From NCBI RefSeq assembly GCF_030696805.1, contig NZ_JAUYRO010000039.1, positions 1 through 64,000 on the forward strand: a stretch of DNA of 64,000 bases, in the 5' to 3' direction. Below the pieces are notes generated by a model that ran no database searches, had not been told where the DNA came from, and saw only the letters and a program-made list of their open reading frames with translations. The translations under genes and the position numbers were made by a program. Positions 8,976 through 17,278 of this stretch are shown in pieces. How positions within the stretch are numbered: the first letter of the stretch is position 1; every line of letters begins with the position of its first letter. The stretch comes from Methyloversatilis sp. (GTDB lineage Bacteria; Pseudomonadota; Gammaproteobacteria; Burkholderiales; Rhodocyclaceae).

Positions 8976-9085
8976 GCAAAAGCGGAAATTGCACGGTAAT
9001 TACCACTTACCTGTGCGCCTCCGAACCGCTGCCCGCCTGTACGCTCATTGACTAACCGGTACCTCCTGCAAGACGGCCCGACGAC

Positions 9086-9385
9086 ATGAATTCACTGCCC
9101 CTGCTCGAAGACATGCACCAGATCTCCAGTCACATGGTTGATGCCGCGCGCGCCAACGACTGGGACCGCCTGGTCACCCTTGAACTCGACGTGTCCGCGC
9201 TGCGCCAGCGCATCGCCGACAATGACGAGGAAGTGACTTCGCCGTCCGAGCGCGCCCGCAAGGTTGCGCTGATGAAACAGATACTCGCCCACGACGCCGA
9301 AGTGCGCCGCCACGTCGAACCGTGGATGGCACAGGTCAAGGTGTTCCTCGGCAAGCTTCCGGCAGGCCGGGCCGAAAACGGCTGA
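9086..9385 (+). CDS. fliT: FliT-like flagellar export chaperone
   Basis: 99 aa, highly charged and helical. It is assigned mainly from position right after fliS and from the small helical FliT-like pattern (NDWDRLVTLELDVSALRQRI, and a C-terminal VKVFLGKL helix). FliT chaperones FliD and in enterics also restrains FlhDC. Sequence conservation in this family is low, so the assignment rests largely on context. The 110-nt gap from fliS holds no gene. Four nucleotides separate it from the next gene. Confidence 0.65.
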   Translation: MNSLPLLEDMHQISSHMVDAARANDWDRLVTLELDVSALRQRIADNDEEVTSPSERARKVALMKQILAHDAEVRRHVEPWMAQVKVFLGKLPAGRAENG

Positions 9386-9389
9386 ACGC

Positions 9390-10571
9390 ATGAACAACCT
9401 GCTGCCGGGCATCTCGCAACGTCTTGCGGAACTGGCCCGCGGCTCGGTACAGGTCGCCGGTCCGGTTAGCCCGATCGGCGAACAGCTGCCTGAATTCCAG
9501 CCCGGCGAGCGCTACACCGCACAGATCATCCAGAACCTGCAGGACGGGCGCGCACGCGCCCAGGTGGCGGGTCAGATGGTCACGCTGCAACTGCCGCAGG
9601 GCGCACGCGAAGGCAGCACGGTCACCCTGACCCACGTCGCGCGCAATGCGCAGACACTGATCGCCACGCTGGTCCCGGATCCTGCGGCCGGCGAGGCCAG
9701 CGACGTCAGCCTCAGCGAGCCGGCGCGCGCCATCAGTGCGCTGCTCGACCGCCCGTCGCCGCCGCCGGCACGCCTGTCCGCCGGGCAGGCGCTGATCGAT
9801 CCGGCCCTGCTGCGCGCCAGTGCCCACGTGAGCGACGCGGCGGCAACACCGGTGATCGCCGGCCGACTTGCCAGCGCGATCGGCCAGAGCGGCCTGTTCT
9901 ACGAGTCGCACCAGGCGCAGTGGGTCAGCGGCGAGCGCACGATCGAATCCACCGCGCGCGAGCCGCAGCGTGCCTTTGATCCCCAAGCCCGTGCGACGCC
10001 GGCCGCGCTGCAGCGCGCCGATACCGCAACGCTTGCACAGGCCGGCGCCGAATTCCCACAGATCAACGACGCACCGGCCCCGGAACGGGCCGAAGCCGTG
10101 CGCGCAGATTCCGCAACGCCGGCCGAACTGCGACCGCTGGTGCACAACCAATTGCTGGGTCTGGCACAGCACTCGCTCGCCTGGGAAGGACTTGCCTGGC
10201 CCGGGCAGATGATGAAGATCGAGATCGACGACCCGCGCGCCGACGGACGGCCCGATGAGGCTGCTGCCGAGCCGGACACCGATGTACCCTGGACGTCACG
10301 CCTGCGACTGGTGCTGCCCGGTCTGGGGGAGGTCGAAACGTCCCTGACGCTGTGGCGCGACCATGGCATCGCGCTCAATTTTTCCAGTGATCCTGAAGCG
10401 CGGCTTCGCATGGGCAGTGCCCTGCTCGAACTGCAGCAGCGCATGAGCGACGCCGGACTGCGCCTGGGTCAGGTGACCTTCGGCGATGCAGCGCCGGCCG
10501 TCGAAAGCCCATCGATCGAGGCGGCCGATGAAACCACGACCGACCCCGCCGGCAGGCAGGTGATGGCATGA
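9390..10571 (+). CDS. FliK-family (flagellar hook-length control C-domain) protein
   Basis: 393 aa. The N-terminal 90 residues are a compact beta-rich segment (YTAQIIQNLQDGRARAQVAG). The middle (about 90-250) is Ala/Pro/Arg-rich and probably disordered. The C-terminus (about 300-375) resembles the Flg_hook domain of FliK: LRLVLPGLGEVETSLTL, then LELQQRMSDAGLRLGQVTF. FliK proteins measure hook length and switch FlhB specificity. A canonical fliK lies separately at 30103, so this is a second family member. It overlaps by ATGA with an FlhB C-domain gene, which fits a paired function. Confidence 0.75.
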   Translation: MNNLLPGISQRLAELARGSVQVAGPVSPIGEQLPEFQPGERYTAQIIQNLQDGRARAQVAGQMVTLQLPQGAREGSTVTLTHVARNAQTLIATLVPDPAAGEASDVSLSEPARAISALLDRPSPPPARLSAGQALIDPALLRASAHVSDAAATPVIAGRLASAIGQSGLFYESHQAQWVSGERTIESTAREPQRAFDPQARATPAALQRADTATLAQAGAEFPQINDAPAPERAEAVRADSATPAELRPLVHNQLLGLAQHSLAWEGLAWPGQMMKIEIDDPRADGRPDEAAAEPDTDVPWTSRLRLVLPGLGEVETSLTLWRDHGIALNFSSDPEARLRMGSALLELQQRMSDAGLRLGQVTFGDAAPAVESPSIEAADETTTDPAGRQVMA

Positions 10572-10867
10572 CGCAGTCTGCCCGCGCCCAGGCGGTCGCC
10601 ATGGCCTACGGTGCCGGCGATGCCGCGCCGCGCGTCGTGGCCAAGGGCCGCGGGCTGGTGGCCGACGAAATCATCCGGCGCGCGCGTGAAGCGGGCGTTT
10701 TCGTGCATGAATCGCGCGAAATGGTTGCGCTGCTGATGGGGCTCGATCTCGACCAGCGCATCCCGCCGGAGCTTTACGTCGCCGTAGCCGAACTGCTGGC
10801 GTGGATCTATCGTGTCGAAAAGGGGCTGAACGCGGCACCGCCATCGACCATCAGGGTGCCCACCTGA
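10568..10867 (+). CDS. FlhB C-terminal domain-like protein (FlhB2/EscU-type switch)
   Basis: 99 aa. It matches only the cytoplasmic C-terminal part of the FlhB/YscU export switch (AMAYGAGDAAPRVVAKGRG, then IIRRAREAGVFVHESREMVALLM). The membrane part is absent. The autocleavage NPTH loop of full FlhB is also absent, since the homologous region begins after it. It probably sits in the cytoplasm near the export gate. Its start overlaps the preceding FliK-like gene by 4 nt. The role of such stand-alone FlhB tails is not settled. Confidence 0.85.
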   Translation: MTQSARAQAVAMAYGAGDAAPRVVAKGRGLVADEIIRRAREAGVFVHESREMVALLMGLDLDQRIPPELYVAVAELLAWIYRVEKGLNAAPPSTIRVPT

Positions 10868-10934
10868 CCTTACACTCCACCGCACCGCCGCACTCCTGCA
10901 CCAGCAGGCGCGGCACACCGACAGGACGCATTCC

Positions 10935-11690
10935 ATGACCGAGGACATCCGGTTCGATCTGCTTGAAGCCGACGATTTCGCCCGCTACGTGCTGGACGGC
11001 ACGACCGATATCGTGTTCTACCTGCGCGCCATCAAGGACCAGAAAGCCAATGTTTCGGTCTATGCCGGCCGATCAAGCGAGCCCTTCCTGACGGCCGTAC
11101 TCGACATCGACGACGCACGCGGCGCGGTCGTACTCGATGTGCCGCGGGACGAGAAACAATTGGAAAAAGCGCTCAAGTCGTCACCGCTGGTCTGCCTTAC
11201 CTCGCTGGAAAAGGTGAAGGTGCAGTTCATGGTGCCGCGCTGCCGCAGCGTCGAATTCGACGGCGGTCCGGCGATCGAGATTCCGCTGCCCACGCGCATG
11301 TTGCGGCTGCAGCGGCGTGACTACTATCGCCTCATCGTGCCACCCAATCCCCGCCTGCGCTGCCTGATCCCGACCGGTGACGGTAACGGACGCATGATCG
11401 AAGCCAACATCGTGGACATCTCGGGCGGCGGTCTGGCCGTTGTGGCGCCACCGAGCAGCCTGAACCTGTCGGTCGACAGCCTGATTGATCAGTGCCAGAT
11501 CATGCTGCCCGAACTTGGCACCATCACGGCCACGCTGCAGGTGCGCAACATGTTCCGTGTCACCGAACGCGGTGGCAGCGAGCTGCGTGCGGGATGCCAG
11601 TTCATCGGCCTGCCGGCCACGGCGGATGCACTCATCCAGCGTTACATCCTGCGCATCGAGCAGGAGCGTACGAGCGTGCGCGACGTCTGA
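10935..11690 (+). CDS. ycgR: YcgR-like flagellar brake protein (PilZ domain)
   Basis: 251 aa. An N-terminal YcgR domain (about 1-120) precedes a PilZ domain. Both c-di-GMP-binding motifs are intact: RxxxR as RDYYR (128-132) and DxSxxG as DISGGG (161-166). In enterics YcgR binds c-di-GMP and then slows the motor through FliG/MotA. It sits downstream of the late flagellar genes. With two GGDEF cyclases in the window it completes a synthesis-and-effector circuit. Confidence 0.93.
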   Translation: MTEDIRFDLLEADDFARYVLDGTTDIVFYLRAIKDQKANVSVYAGRSSEPFLTAVLDIDDARGAVVLDVPRDEKQLEKALKSSPLVCLTSLEKVKVQFMVPRCRSVEFDGGPAIEIPLPTRMLRLQRRDYYRLIVPPNPRLRCLIPTGDGNGRMIEANIVDISGGGLAVVAPPSSLNLSVDSLIDQCQIMLPELGTITATLQVRNMFRVTERGGSELRAGCQFIGLPATADALIQRYILRIEQERTSVRDV

Positions 11691-11818
11691 GAAATGCGTT
11701 GACGCGTTCACTCGCGCTGCGCTGCTGACTGCTCGGTTGCTGACAGCAGTTGATATGCGCGCTAAGGTCTTACGATGGTGCCAAAGGCGGCGCCATTGAC
11801 GATCGAGACCACGAGGCA

Positions 11819-13024
11819 ATGAACATGGTGAACGAACTGCAGACGTTGTTGCCGCACGGCTACTGTTTCTCGTGGCAGAAAGACCTGGTACTGCTGCACG
11901 TCGTATCGAACGTGCTGATCGCGGCCGCCTACTTTACGATTCCAGTCACCTTGTGGACCTTCGTCCGTCGTCGCACCGACCTAAGTTTCAGCCCGATCTT
12001 CGTCATGTTCGGCGTATTCATCATGGCGTGCGGGGTCACGCATGTGATGGACATCTGGACGCTGTGGCACCCGGATTTCTGGCTTGACGGCTGGCTGCGC
12101 CTGATGACGGCAGGCGTGTCGATAGCGACCGCCATCATGCTGTGGCGACTGATCCCGATTGCGCTGTCGCTGCCCAGCCCCGAGTCGCTCAGCGAGGCCA
12201 ACACCGAACTAAAGGCAGAAATCGCGCGCCGCAAGCAATACGAAACCGAACTGCGCGCGCTCAACTGCCAGATGAAGCAGCAGATCGAGGAACTCGAAGC
12301 GCTTTCGTACGCCATTTCGCACGACGTACGCGGCCCGCTGCGGCACATAGAAGGGTTCGCGCGCGCTCTGGCCGACAAGCACCCGGCACCGACCGACCAC
12401 CCTGCTCAGCGCTACATAGAGCGCATACGGTCGTCAGTGCATCACCTGAGCAATATCGTCGAAGGTCTGCTCGCGTTCTCGCGCGCCAGCCGCACCGAAA
12501 TGCGCCGGGAGCGCTGCGACATGAACATGCTGATCGCCGAAGTGGTAGAAGAACTGGCGCCCGACATGGACAACCGTGTCGTCGAGTTGAAGCTCGGCGC
12601 GCTGCCCGACGTGCAGGCAGATCCCAAACTGCTCTACCAAGTGTTCTACAACCTGATGGCCAATGCAGTGAAGTATTCGCGCGACCGAGCACCGGCAGTG
12701 ATCGAAGTCGATTGCATCGACGACAGCGGCGACGACCTTGTATTCCGTATTCGCGACAATGGCGCTGGCTTCGACATGCAATATGCAGGCAAACTATTCG
12801 GTGTGTTCCAGCGCCTGCATCATTCGAGCGAATTCGAAGGTACCGGCATCGGGCTGGCTAACGTGAAGCGCATCGTCGAGCGCCATGGCGGGCGCGTCTG
12901 GGCCACCGGCGAGATCAACGCAGGTGCCAGCTTCTTCGTCGCCCTGCCGCGACGTGCCCGCGCGGCAGCTGAGCGTTCTGCAGACCCCCTCACAGGAGTA
13001 AGCGATGTCCCTGCACTTGCGTGA
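11819..13024 (+). CDS. Membrane histidine kinase with ethylene-receptor-like sensor domain
   Basis: 401 aa. Three membrane helices (about 28-50, 58-78, 92-116) resemble the plant ETR1 ethylene-binding domain: VLIAAAYFTIPVTLWTFV, then FIMACGVTHVMDIWTLW. Cys71 and His75 keep the C-x3-H spacing of the ETR1 copper ligands, and Tyr38, Ile41 and Pro42 are also conserved. Asn31 occupies the place of ETR1 Asp25. A coiled coil (about 122-165) leads to a phytochrome-type HisKA domain (His168 in ISHDVRGPL) and HATPase (N-box NLMANAVKYS). Start 11819 is preferred over 11750. The single-domain regulator downstream overlaps by 20 nt and is the likely phosphotransfer partner. Confidence 0.88.
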   Translation: MNMVNELQTLLPHGYCFSWQKDLVLLHVVSNVLIAAAYFTIPVTLWTFVRRRTDLSFSPIFVMFGVFIMACGVTHVMDIWTLWHPDFWLDGWLRLMTAGVSIATAIMLWRLIPIALSLPSPESLSEANTELKAEIARRKQYETELRALNCQMKQQIEELEALSYAISHDVRGPLRHIEGFARALADKHPAPTDHPAQRYIERIRSSVHHLSNIVEGLLAFSRASRTEMRRERCDMNMLIAEVVEELAPDMDNRVVELKLGALPDVQADPKLLYQVFYNLMANAVKYSRDRAPAVIEVDCIDDSGDDLVFRIRDNGAGFDMQYAGKLFGVFQRLHHSSEFEGTGIGLANVKRIVERHGGRVWATGEINAGASFFVALPRRARAAAERSADPLTGVSDVPALA

Positions 13025-13448
13025 CATTCTGGTTGTCGAGGACAACGACAACGATGTCGAACTGATGTTGCTCAGCCTTGGCGAACTCAAGCTTGCCAAC
13101 GACATCATCATTGCACGCGACGGCGTCGATGGGCTGGACTACCTTTACCGGCGCGGCCGCTTCGCCGCGCGCGAGGGTGACCATCCGCTGTTCATGCTGC
13201 TTGACTTGAACATGCCGCGCATGGGAGGTATCGACATGCTGGTCGAAATGCGCCGCGATGACAGGCTGCGCAGCCTGCCGGTCGTCATCATGACCTCCTC
13301 ACGCGAAGATCCGGACCTTCGCCGCTGCTACGACCTGGGCATCAACGCCTACGTCGTGAAACCGGTCGATTTCGATCAGTTTTCGCGCACGGTGACCAAT
13401 CTGGGCATTTTCTGGGCGCTGATCAACGAGCCGCCGCCGCGGATCTGA
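13005..13448 (+). CDS. Single-domain response regulator (Rcp1-like)
   Basis: 147 aa, a stand-alone receiver with Asp13 in the acidic pocket, phospho-acceptor Asp67 (LLDLNMP), Thr/Ser near VVIMTSS and Lys in AYVVKPVDF. No output domain, so it must act by protein contact or phosphorelay. It resembles cyanobacterial phytochrome partner Rcp1, which fits the phytochrome-type kinase core encoded just upstream. An AGGAG site lies inside the kinase's last codons and the genes overlap by 20 nt, so translation is coupled. Confidence 0.93.
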   Translation: MSLHLRDILVVEDNDNDVELMLLSLGELKLANDIIIARDGVDGLDYLYRRGRFAAREGDHPLFMLLDLNMPRMGGIDMLVEMRRDDRLRSLPVVIMTSSREDPDLRRCYDLGINAYVVKPVDFDQFSRTVTNLGIFWALINEPPPRI

Positions 13449-13642
13449 ATCGCCAACCCAGGCCTCGATCCTGCTGATCAAAAGCCGGTTTTTCACCCCG
13501 TCGCCGATTTTCCGCCTCGAAACGTGAAAATTCGGTGACACCTGCATCCGTTCTGGCCTCTGCCGAGTAGTGGGAATGACGACGCGCTTTCGAGTTGCGG
13601 TCTCGTCCATTTCCCCAACCATTTTCTTCGGAGAGGTCAGAC

Positions 13643-14530
13643 ATGTACGAAAAATCACTGTTCGCAGCAGCATCCACCCTTGCGCTCGCGCTTGCAACCC
13701 CGGCCGGAGCGGCCGATTTCATCGGCCTGACGACCGGCAACGAAATCGGCATGATCAGCAGCAGCAACACTTCGGCCGCCACCTTCACGTCGATAACCGG
13801 CCTGGGCGCCGGTGAACGCATCCTCGGCATCGATCTGCGCCCCAGCAACAACATGGTGTACGGCGTCAGCAGCCTGAACCGCATCTACACGCTTGACGTA
13901 TCGAGCGGCATGGCCACCTTCATGGCGGCACTCGACACCCCGCTGGTCAACGCGTCTCTGTCCTACGGCATCGACTTCAATCCGGTGGCCGATTTCGCCG
14001 GAGCGGCGTCGCTGCGCTACGTGAGCAACGTCGGTCAGAACCTGGCGATCAACGTCAATACGGGTGTCGTCGGCAATGCTGCCAGCGTCATCCCGTCCGG
14101 TTTCAGTGCGGTGGCCTACACCAACTCAGATGCCTCGGCGATGAGCGGCCCGGCATCAACTGCGCTGTACTACCTCAACACCACGACCGACACGCTGCAC
14201 ATCGCGCCGACCGCTTTCAATGCACCGACCATCACGACCGTCGGATCACTCGGCATTTCGGGCAATGTGATCGGCGCCAACGGTTTCGAAATCGACGCCA
14301 GTGGCATGGGCTGGGCAGCACTGACGCTGGACAACGGTGACAGCGGTCTCTATTCGATCGACCTCGGTACCGGTCTCGCGACCTTCAATGGCGCGCTCAA
14401 CGCCAACCTGCGCGGCTTCACGTCTGCCTCCTTCATGGCACCGGTGCCGGAACCCGAAACCTGGGGCATGCTGCTGTCCGGTCTCGGCCTGATCGGCATG
14501 ATGGCGCGCCGCCGCATACGCAAGGCCTGA
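13643..14530 (+). CDS. PEP-CTERM sorting-domain protein with DUF4394 domain
   Basis: 295 aa. An N-terminal signal peptide (about 1-22, ending in AGAADF) leads into a DUF4394-like beta-propeller-type domain (FIGLTTGNEIGMI, ERILGIDLRPSNNMVYGVSS, SYGIDFNPVADF). The C-terminal PEP-CTERM anchor has the VPEPE motif, a hydrophobic helix and a basic RRRIRK tail. The protein should be exported and processed by an exosortase at the PEP motif; the enzyme is not encoded here. GGAGAGG precedes ATG 13643. A strong terminator follows. Biological function unknown. Confidence 0.9.
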   Translation: MYEKSLFAAASTLALALATPAGAADFIGLTTGNEIGMISSSNTSAATFTSITGLGAGERILGIDLRPSNNMVYGVSSLNRIYTLDVSSGMATFMAALDTPLVNASLSYGIDFNPVADFAGAASLRYVSNVGQNLAINVNTGVVGNAASVIPSGFSAVAYTNSDASAMSGPASTALYYLNTTTDTLHIAPTAFNAPTITTVGSLGISGNVIGANGFEIDASGMGWAALTLDNGDSGLYSIDLGTGLATFNGALNANLRGFTSASFMAPVPEPETWGMLLSGLGLIGMMARRRIRKA

Positions 14531-14571
14531 GCACGCTGCACGTCGCGCGGGCTTCGGTTCGCGCGATTTTC

Positions 14572-14608
14572 AAGGGCTTCGCGCCGCAGGGTGCGAAGCC
14601 CTTTTTCG
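14572..14608 (+). terminator. Rho-independent terminator after the DUF4394 PEP-CTERM gene
   Basis: An 11-bp stem (AAGGGCTTCGC/GCGAAGCCCTT) with a 10-nt loop is followed by TTTTT. It lies 42 nt after the stop codon. Confidence 0.85.
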
Positions 14609-14641
14609 TTATTACTCGAAACGTGGTGCTGGCTGCCCGGA

Positions 14642-15445
14642 TCAGCCGAGCAGCAGGTCGAAAAAATCAACCGGAACGACCTTGCGCGCCACCGGTGCCG
14701 GCGGGCGCGGCCAGGGTTGCAACAAGGCGCCACGATCCGGTACGAGACGTTGTTCGAACTGCACGAAATGCTTGCCGTTGATCCGGTTGTATTCGCCCTG
14801 GAAGGCGGCGAGGTAGGCATCCGGCGTCAATCCGCGGGTGGTGCCGTGCAGCAGGTTTTCAATGCACAGCGCAGACAGCCGAGCGAAAGCGGTCAGCTTG
14901 CCCACCTCGGCAGCCGCCTCCAGATGGCCGTCGGTATCGAGCGTCCATTGCTTGCGTTCCAGCAGTTGTGCATAGCCGACGGCGGCGTCCCGCACCGGTT
15001 GCAATCCGGTAACGGCCATCGGGTAGGCATCGTTGTGCAGGCGCGCCTGCGCGATGTCGATCAGCGTTTCGCGGAATCGCTTGTAGCGGTCGAACACCAC
15101 GGTCACGTAGAGCGACAACAGCGTGCCGAACAGGATGCCGATCAGCGCGCCGGATGCATCCTTGCCCCATAGGGCCCAGACACTGTCATCCGGCGGTTTG
15201 TCGGATAGCCGATCGGGCGGCTGGGCGCAGACGATCAGCGGGGGCGCTGTCGGCGGACAGGCCGGGCAGCCGTCGGTCGGCGGACACGAAGCGCCGGGAT
15301 CGGTCACGGACCCGGGCGTAGCGGACGCCACGACCATCGATGCGACCGGTATCGTCGATGCGCCGTCGGTCGCCTGCGCGAGCGCCGTGCACGCAAGCCA
15401 CAGCGCGCCGGCCACTGTCACGACGCGGCGCATTTGCTGCGACAT
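14642..15445 (-). CDS. Unknown membrane protein with Cys/Pro-rich periplasmic segment
   Basis: I do not recognise this protein. It is 267 aa from ATG 15445; a GTG at 15460 would add five residues. A signal peptide (about 5-25, ending TALAQA) is followed by a Cys/Pro-rich stretch with six cysteines within about 25 residues (CPPTDGCPACPP). A transmembrane helix (about 95-118, LIGILFGTLLSLYVTVVF) and a helical cytoplasmic domain of about 150 aa follow. It runs in the same direction as the beta-CASP nuclease upstream, 43 nt away, so they may be co-transcribed. No enzymatic motif is visible. Confidence 0.7.
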   Translation of the reverse strand: MSQQMRRVVTVAGALWLACTALAQATDGASTIPVASMVVASATPGSVTDPGASCPPTDGCPACPPTAPPLIVCAQPPDRLSDKPPDDSVWALWGKDASGALIGILFGTLLSLYVTVVFDRYKRFRETLIDIAQARLHNDAYPMAVTGLQPVRDAAVGYAQLLERKQWTLDTDGHLEAAAEVGKLTAFARLSALCIENLLHGTTRGLTPDAYLAAFQGEYNRINGKHFVQFEQRLVPDRGALLQPWPRPPAPVARKVVPVDFFDLLLG

Positions 15446-15487
15446 CACGCCACCGGCCACGGGGTACGGACGCCAGCAGCCGTGTCA

Positions 15488-16843
15488 TCAGTCGAGCACA
15501 TACGTTTCGTCCTGCTCGGGCACCACGGCGGACCAGCCCAGTTCGTGCTCGAGCTTCTGACGCAGACTGTCCGCCGCGGTTGCTTCGCCATGCGTCACGA
15601 ATACGCGGCGCGGCGCCCGCCCGACCGGGCGCAGCCAGTCGAGGATTTCGCGGTAGTCGGCATGCGCCGACAGGCCGTCTACCTTGGCCACTTCGCAGCC
15701 GATCGGCGCATCGCGGCCGAAGATCCGCAGGCTGCGCGTGCCCTTCAGCAGCGCATCGCCGCGCGTTCCTTCAGCCTGGTAACCGGCGATCACGACCGTG
15801 TTGCGCGGGTCGGCACCAAACGCCAGCAGGTGGTGCAGGATGCGGCCGCCATTGAGCATGCCGGCGCCCGCGATGATCACCTTGGGGTAACGGTTGCCCG
15901 CCAGCGCTTCCGACTCTTCCGGCTTACGGGTGAAGGTGACCGCGTCACGCATGCGGTCACACGCCTGCTGGCTGAGCCGATGTTCGTGCCGGTACTGTCG
16001 GAACACACCGGTGACGTCGATCGCCATCGGGCTGTCGAGAAACACCGGCAGGTCGGGAATGCGCCGTTCGTCGATCAGCGTGGCCAGCAGATGCATCAGT
16101 GTCTGGGCGCGACCGACGGCGAAGGACGGCAGGAGCACCGTACCACCGCGTGCCGCGGTGCGGCTGACGATGCCGGCCAGCGTGGCAAACGGGTCATGTT
16201 CAGGATGCAGGCGATCACCATACGTCGACTCGACCACCAGCCAGTCCGTATCCGGCAGCGGTTCGGGTGCGTGCATTACCGGGTCGTCCGGCCGCCCGAG
16301 ATCACCGCTGAAGGTGATGCGCTGACCGGCGCACTCGACGCAGACGCTGGCCGCGCCCAGGATGTGCCCGGCGCGCTGAAAGGTGACGCGATACGGGCCG
16401 ATCGAGAACGGTTCGCCGAAGCCCGTGCTGCGCAGATGCTCCATCGCGTGGCGCGCATCGTCGGCCGTATACAGCGGCTCCGCCGGATGGTGCTTGCTGT
16501 AGCCGTACTTGTTGGCGTGACGCGCGTCTTCTTCCTGCAGGTGGGCACTGTCCTCGAGCAGGATGTCCACCAGTTCGCGCGTGGCCGACGTCGCCCACAC
16601 CGGTCCGTCGAAGCCTTCGCGCATCAATCGCGGCAGATAGCCGGAATGGTCGAGATGGGCATGCGTCAGCACGACGGCCAACAGCCCGGCTGCATCGACC
16701 GGAAAAGGCTTCCAGTTGCGACTGCGGATATTCTTTACACCCTGGAACAAGCCGCAATCCACGAGCAGCGAGTGCCCCTCGTGCGTCAGCAGATAGCGCG
16801 AGCCGGTCACCGTGCCGGCGGCACCCAGAAAACGGATTTTCAT
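15488..16843 (-). CDS. MBL-fold/beta-CASP RNA-processing exonuclease-like protein
   Basis: 451 aa. A metallo-beta-lactamase domain carries the zinc motif HAHLDH (in LTHAHLDHSGYLPRL), with further ligands at GDLGRPDD and STYGDR. A beta-CASP region (LPSFAVGRAQTLMHLL) and a C-terminal RNA-specificity domain follow, with a late THGEATAADSL motif. The family includes archaeal/bacterial CPSF73-like nucleases acting on RNA 3' ends. Such bacterial copies are often annotated as MBL-fold RNA-specificity hydrolases, and their substrates are poorly known. The ATG at 16843 starts directly at MKIRFLGAAGTVTGS, the family N-terminus. Confidence 0.9.
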   Translation of the reverse strand: MKIRFLGAAGTVTGSRYLLTHEGHSLLVDCGLFQGVKNIRSRNWKPFPVDAAGLLAVVLTHAHLDHSGYLPRLMREGFDGPVWATSATRELVDILLEDSAHLQEEDARHANKYGYSKHHPAEPLYTADDARHAMEHLRSTGFGEPFSIGPYRVTFQRAGHILGAASVCVECAGQRITFSGDLGRPDDPVMHAPEPLPDTDWLVVESTYGDRLHPEHDPFATLAGIVSRTAARGGTVLLPSFAVGRAQTLMHLLATLIDERRIPDLPVFLDSPMAIDVTGVFRQYRHEHRLSQQACDRMRDAVTFTRKPEESEALAGNRYPKVIIAGAGMLNGGRILHHLLAFGADPRNTVVIAGYQAEGTRGDALLKGTRSLRIFGRDAPIGCEVAKVDGLSAHADYREILDWLRPVGRAPRRVFVTHGEATAADSLRQKLEHELGWSAVVPEQDETYVLD

Positions 16844-16872
16844 CGTTGTCGTCCTCCTCGCTCAGAGTGTAA

Positions 16873-16901
16873 GCCCGGCTGTCGCAGTGCGACAGCCGGG
16901 C
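16873..16901 (-). terminator. Strong intergenic hairpin downstream of the VOC gene
   Basis: A perfect 13-bp stem (GCCCGGCTGTCGC/GCGACAGCCGGGC) with a 3-nt loop begins two nucleotides after the VOC stop codon. The T-tract is poor (TTACACT), so it could be a weak terminator or a 3'-end stabiliser between the PEP-CTERM operon and the nuclease gene. Confidence 0.55.
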
Positions 16902-16903
16902 AC

Positions 16904-17278
16904 TCAGTTGTCGGCGGAGAGATTCTGCGCGATGCGCCAGAGCACGCCACTCGGGTCGGGCAGCTCAAAATCCCGCATCCCCCACGGTCGGTCTTCCGGC
17001 CTGCCGATCACCACGGCGAAGCGCCGGGCGATAGCAGCCGATACGAGGTGCGCATGCCAGGCGTCCACGTCGGCGACCAGCAGATGCATCTGGAACTGCC
17101 GAGCAAACGCCGGTTCATCGAAGGCCTGAAGCAGAAAGCTTGTATGGCCATGGCGCACATAAGCCAGCCTGTCGTCCCCCCACGGCACTTCGAAACCAAG
17201 CGCCAGATAGAACCGGCGCGACAATTCGAAGTCGGTGGCCGGTACAAAGGCCTTGATTTCGACCGGATCCAGATTCAT
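16904..17278 (-). CDS. VOC-family (glyoxalase/bleomycin-resistance-like) protein
   Basis: 124 aa, one vicinal-oxygen-chelate fold: FVPATDFELSRRFYLALGFEV at the start, then HTSFLLQAF and WHAHL. The family includes glyoxalases, dioxygenases and drug-binding proteins, so the substrate cannot be assigned. ATG 17278 is used; it shares one base with the stop of the PEP-CTERM protease gene (TGATG), so translation is coupled to that operon. A GTG one codon earlier is also possible. Confidence 0.85.
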   Translation of the reverse strand: MNLDPVEIKAFVPATDFELSRRFYLALGFEVPWGDDRLAYVRHGHTSFLLQAFDEPAFARQFQMHLLVADVDAWHAHLVSAAIARRFAVVIGRPEDRPWGMRDFELPDPSGVLWRIAQNLSADN

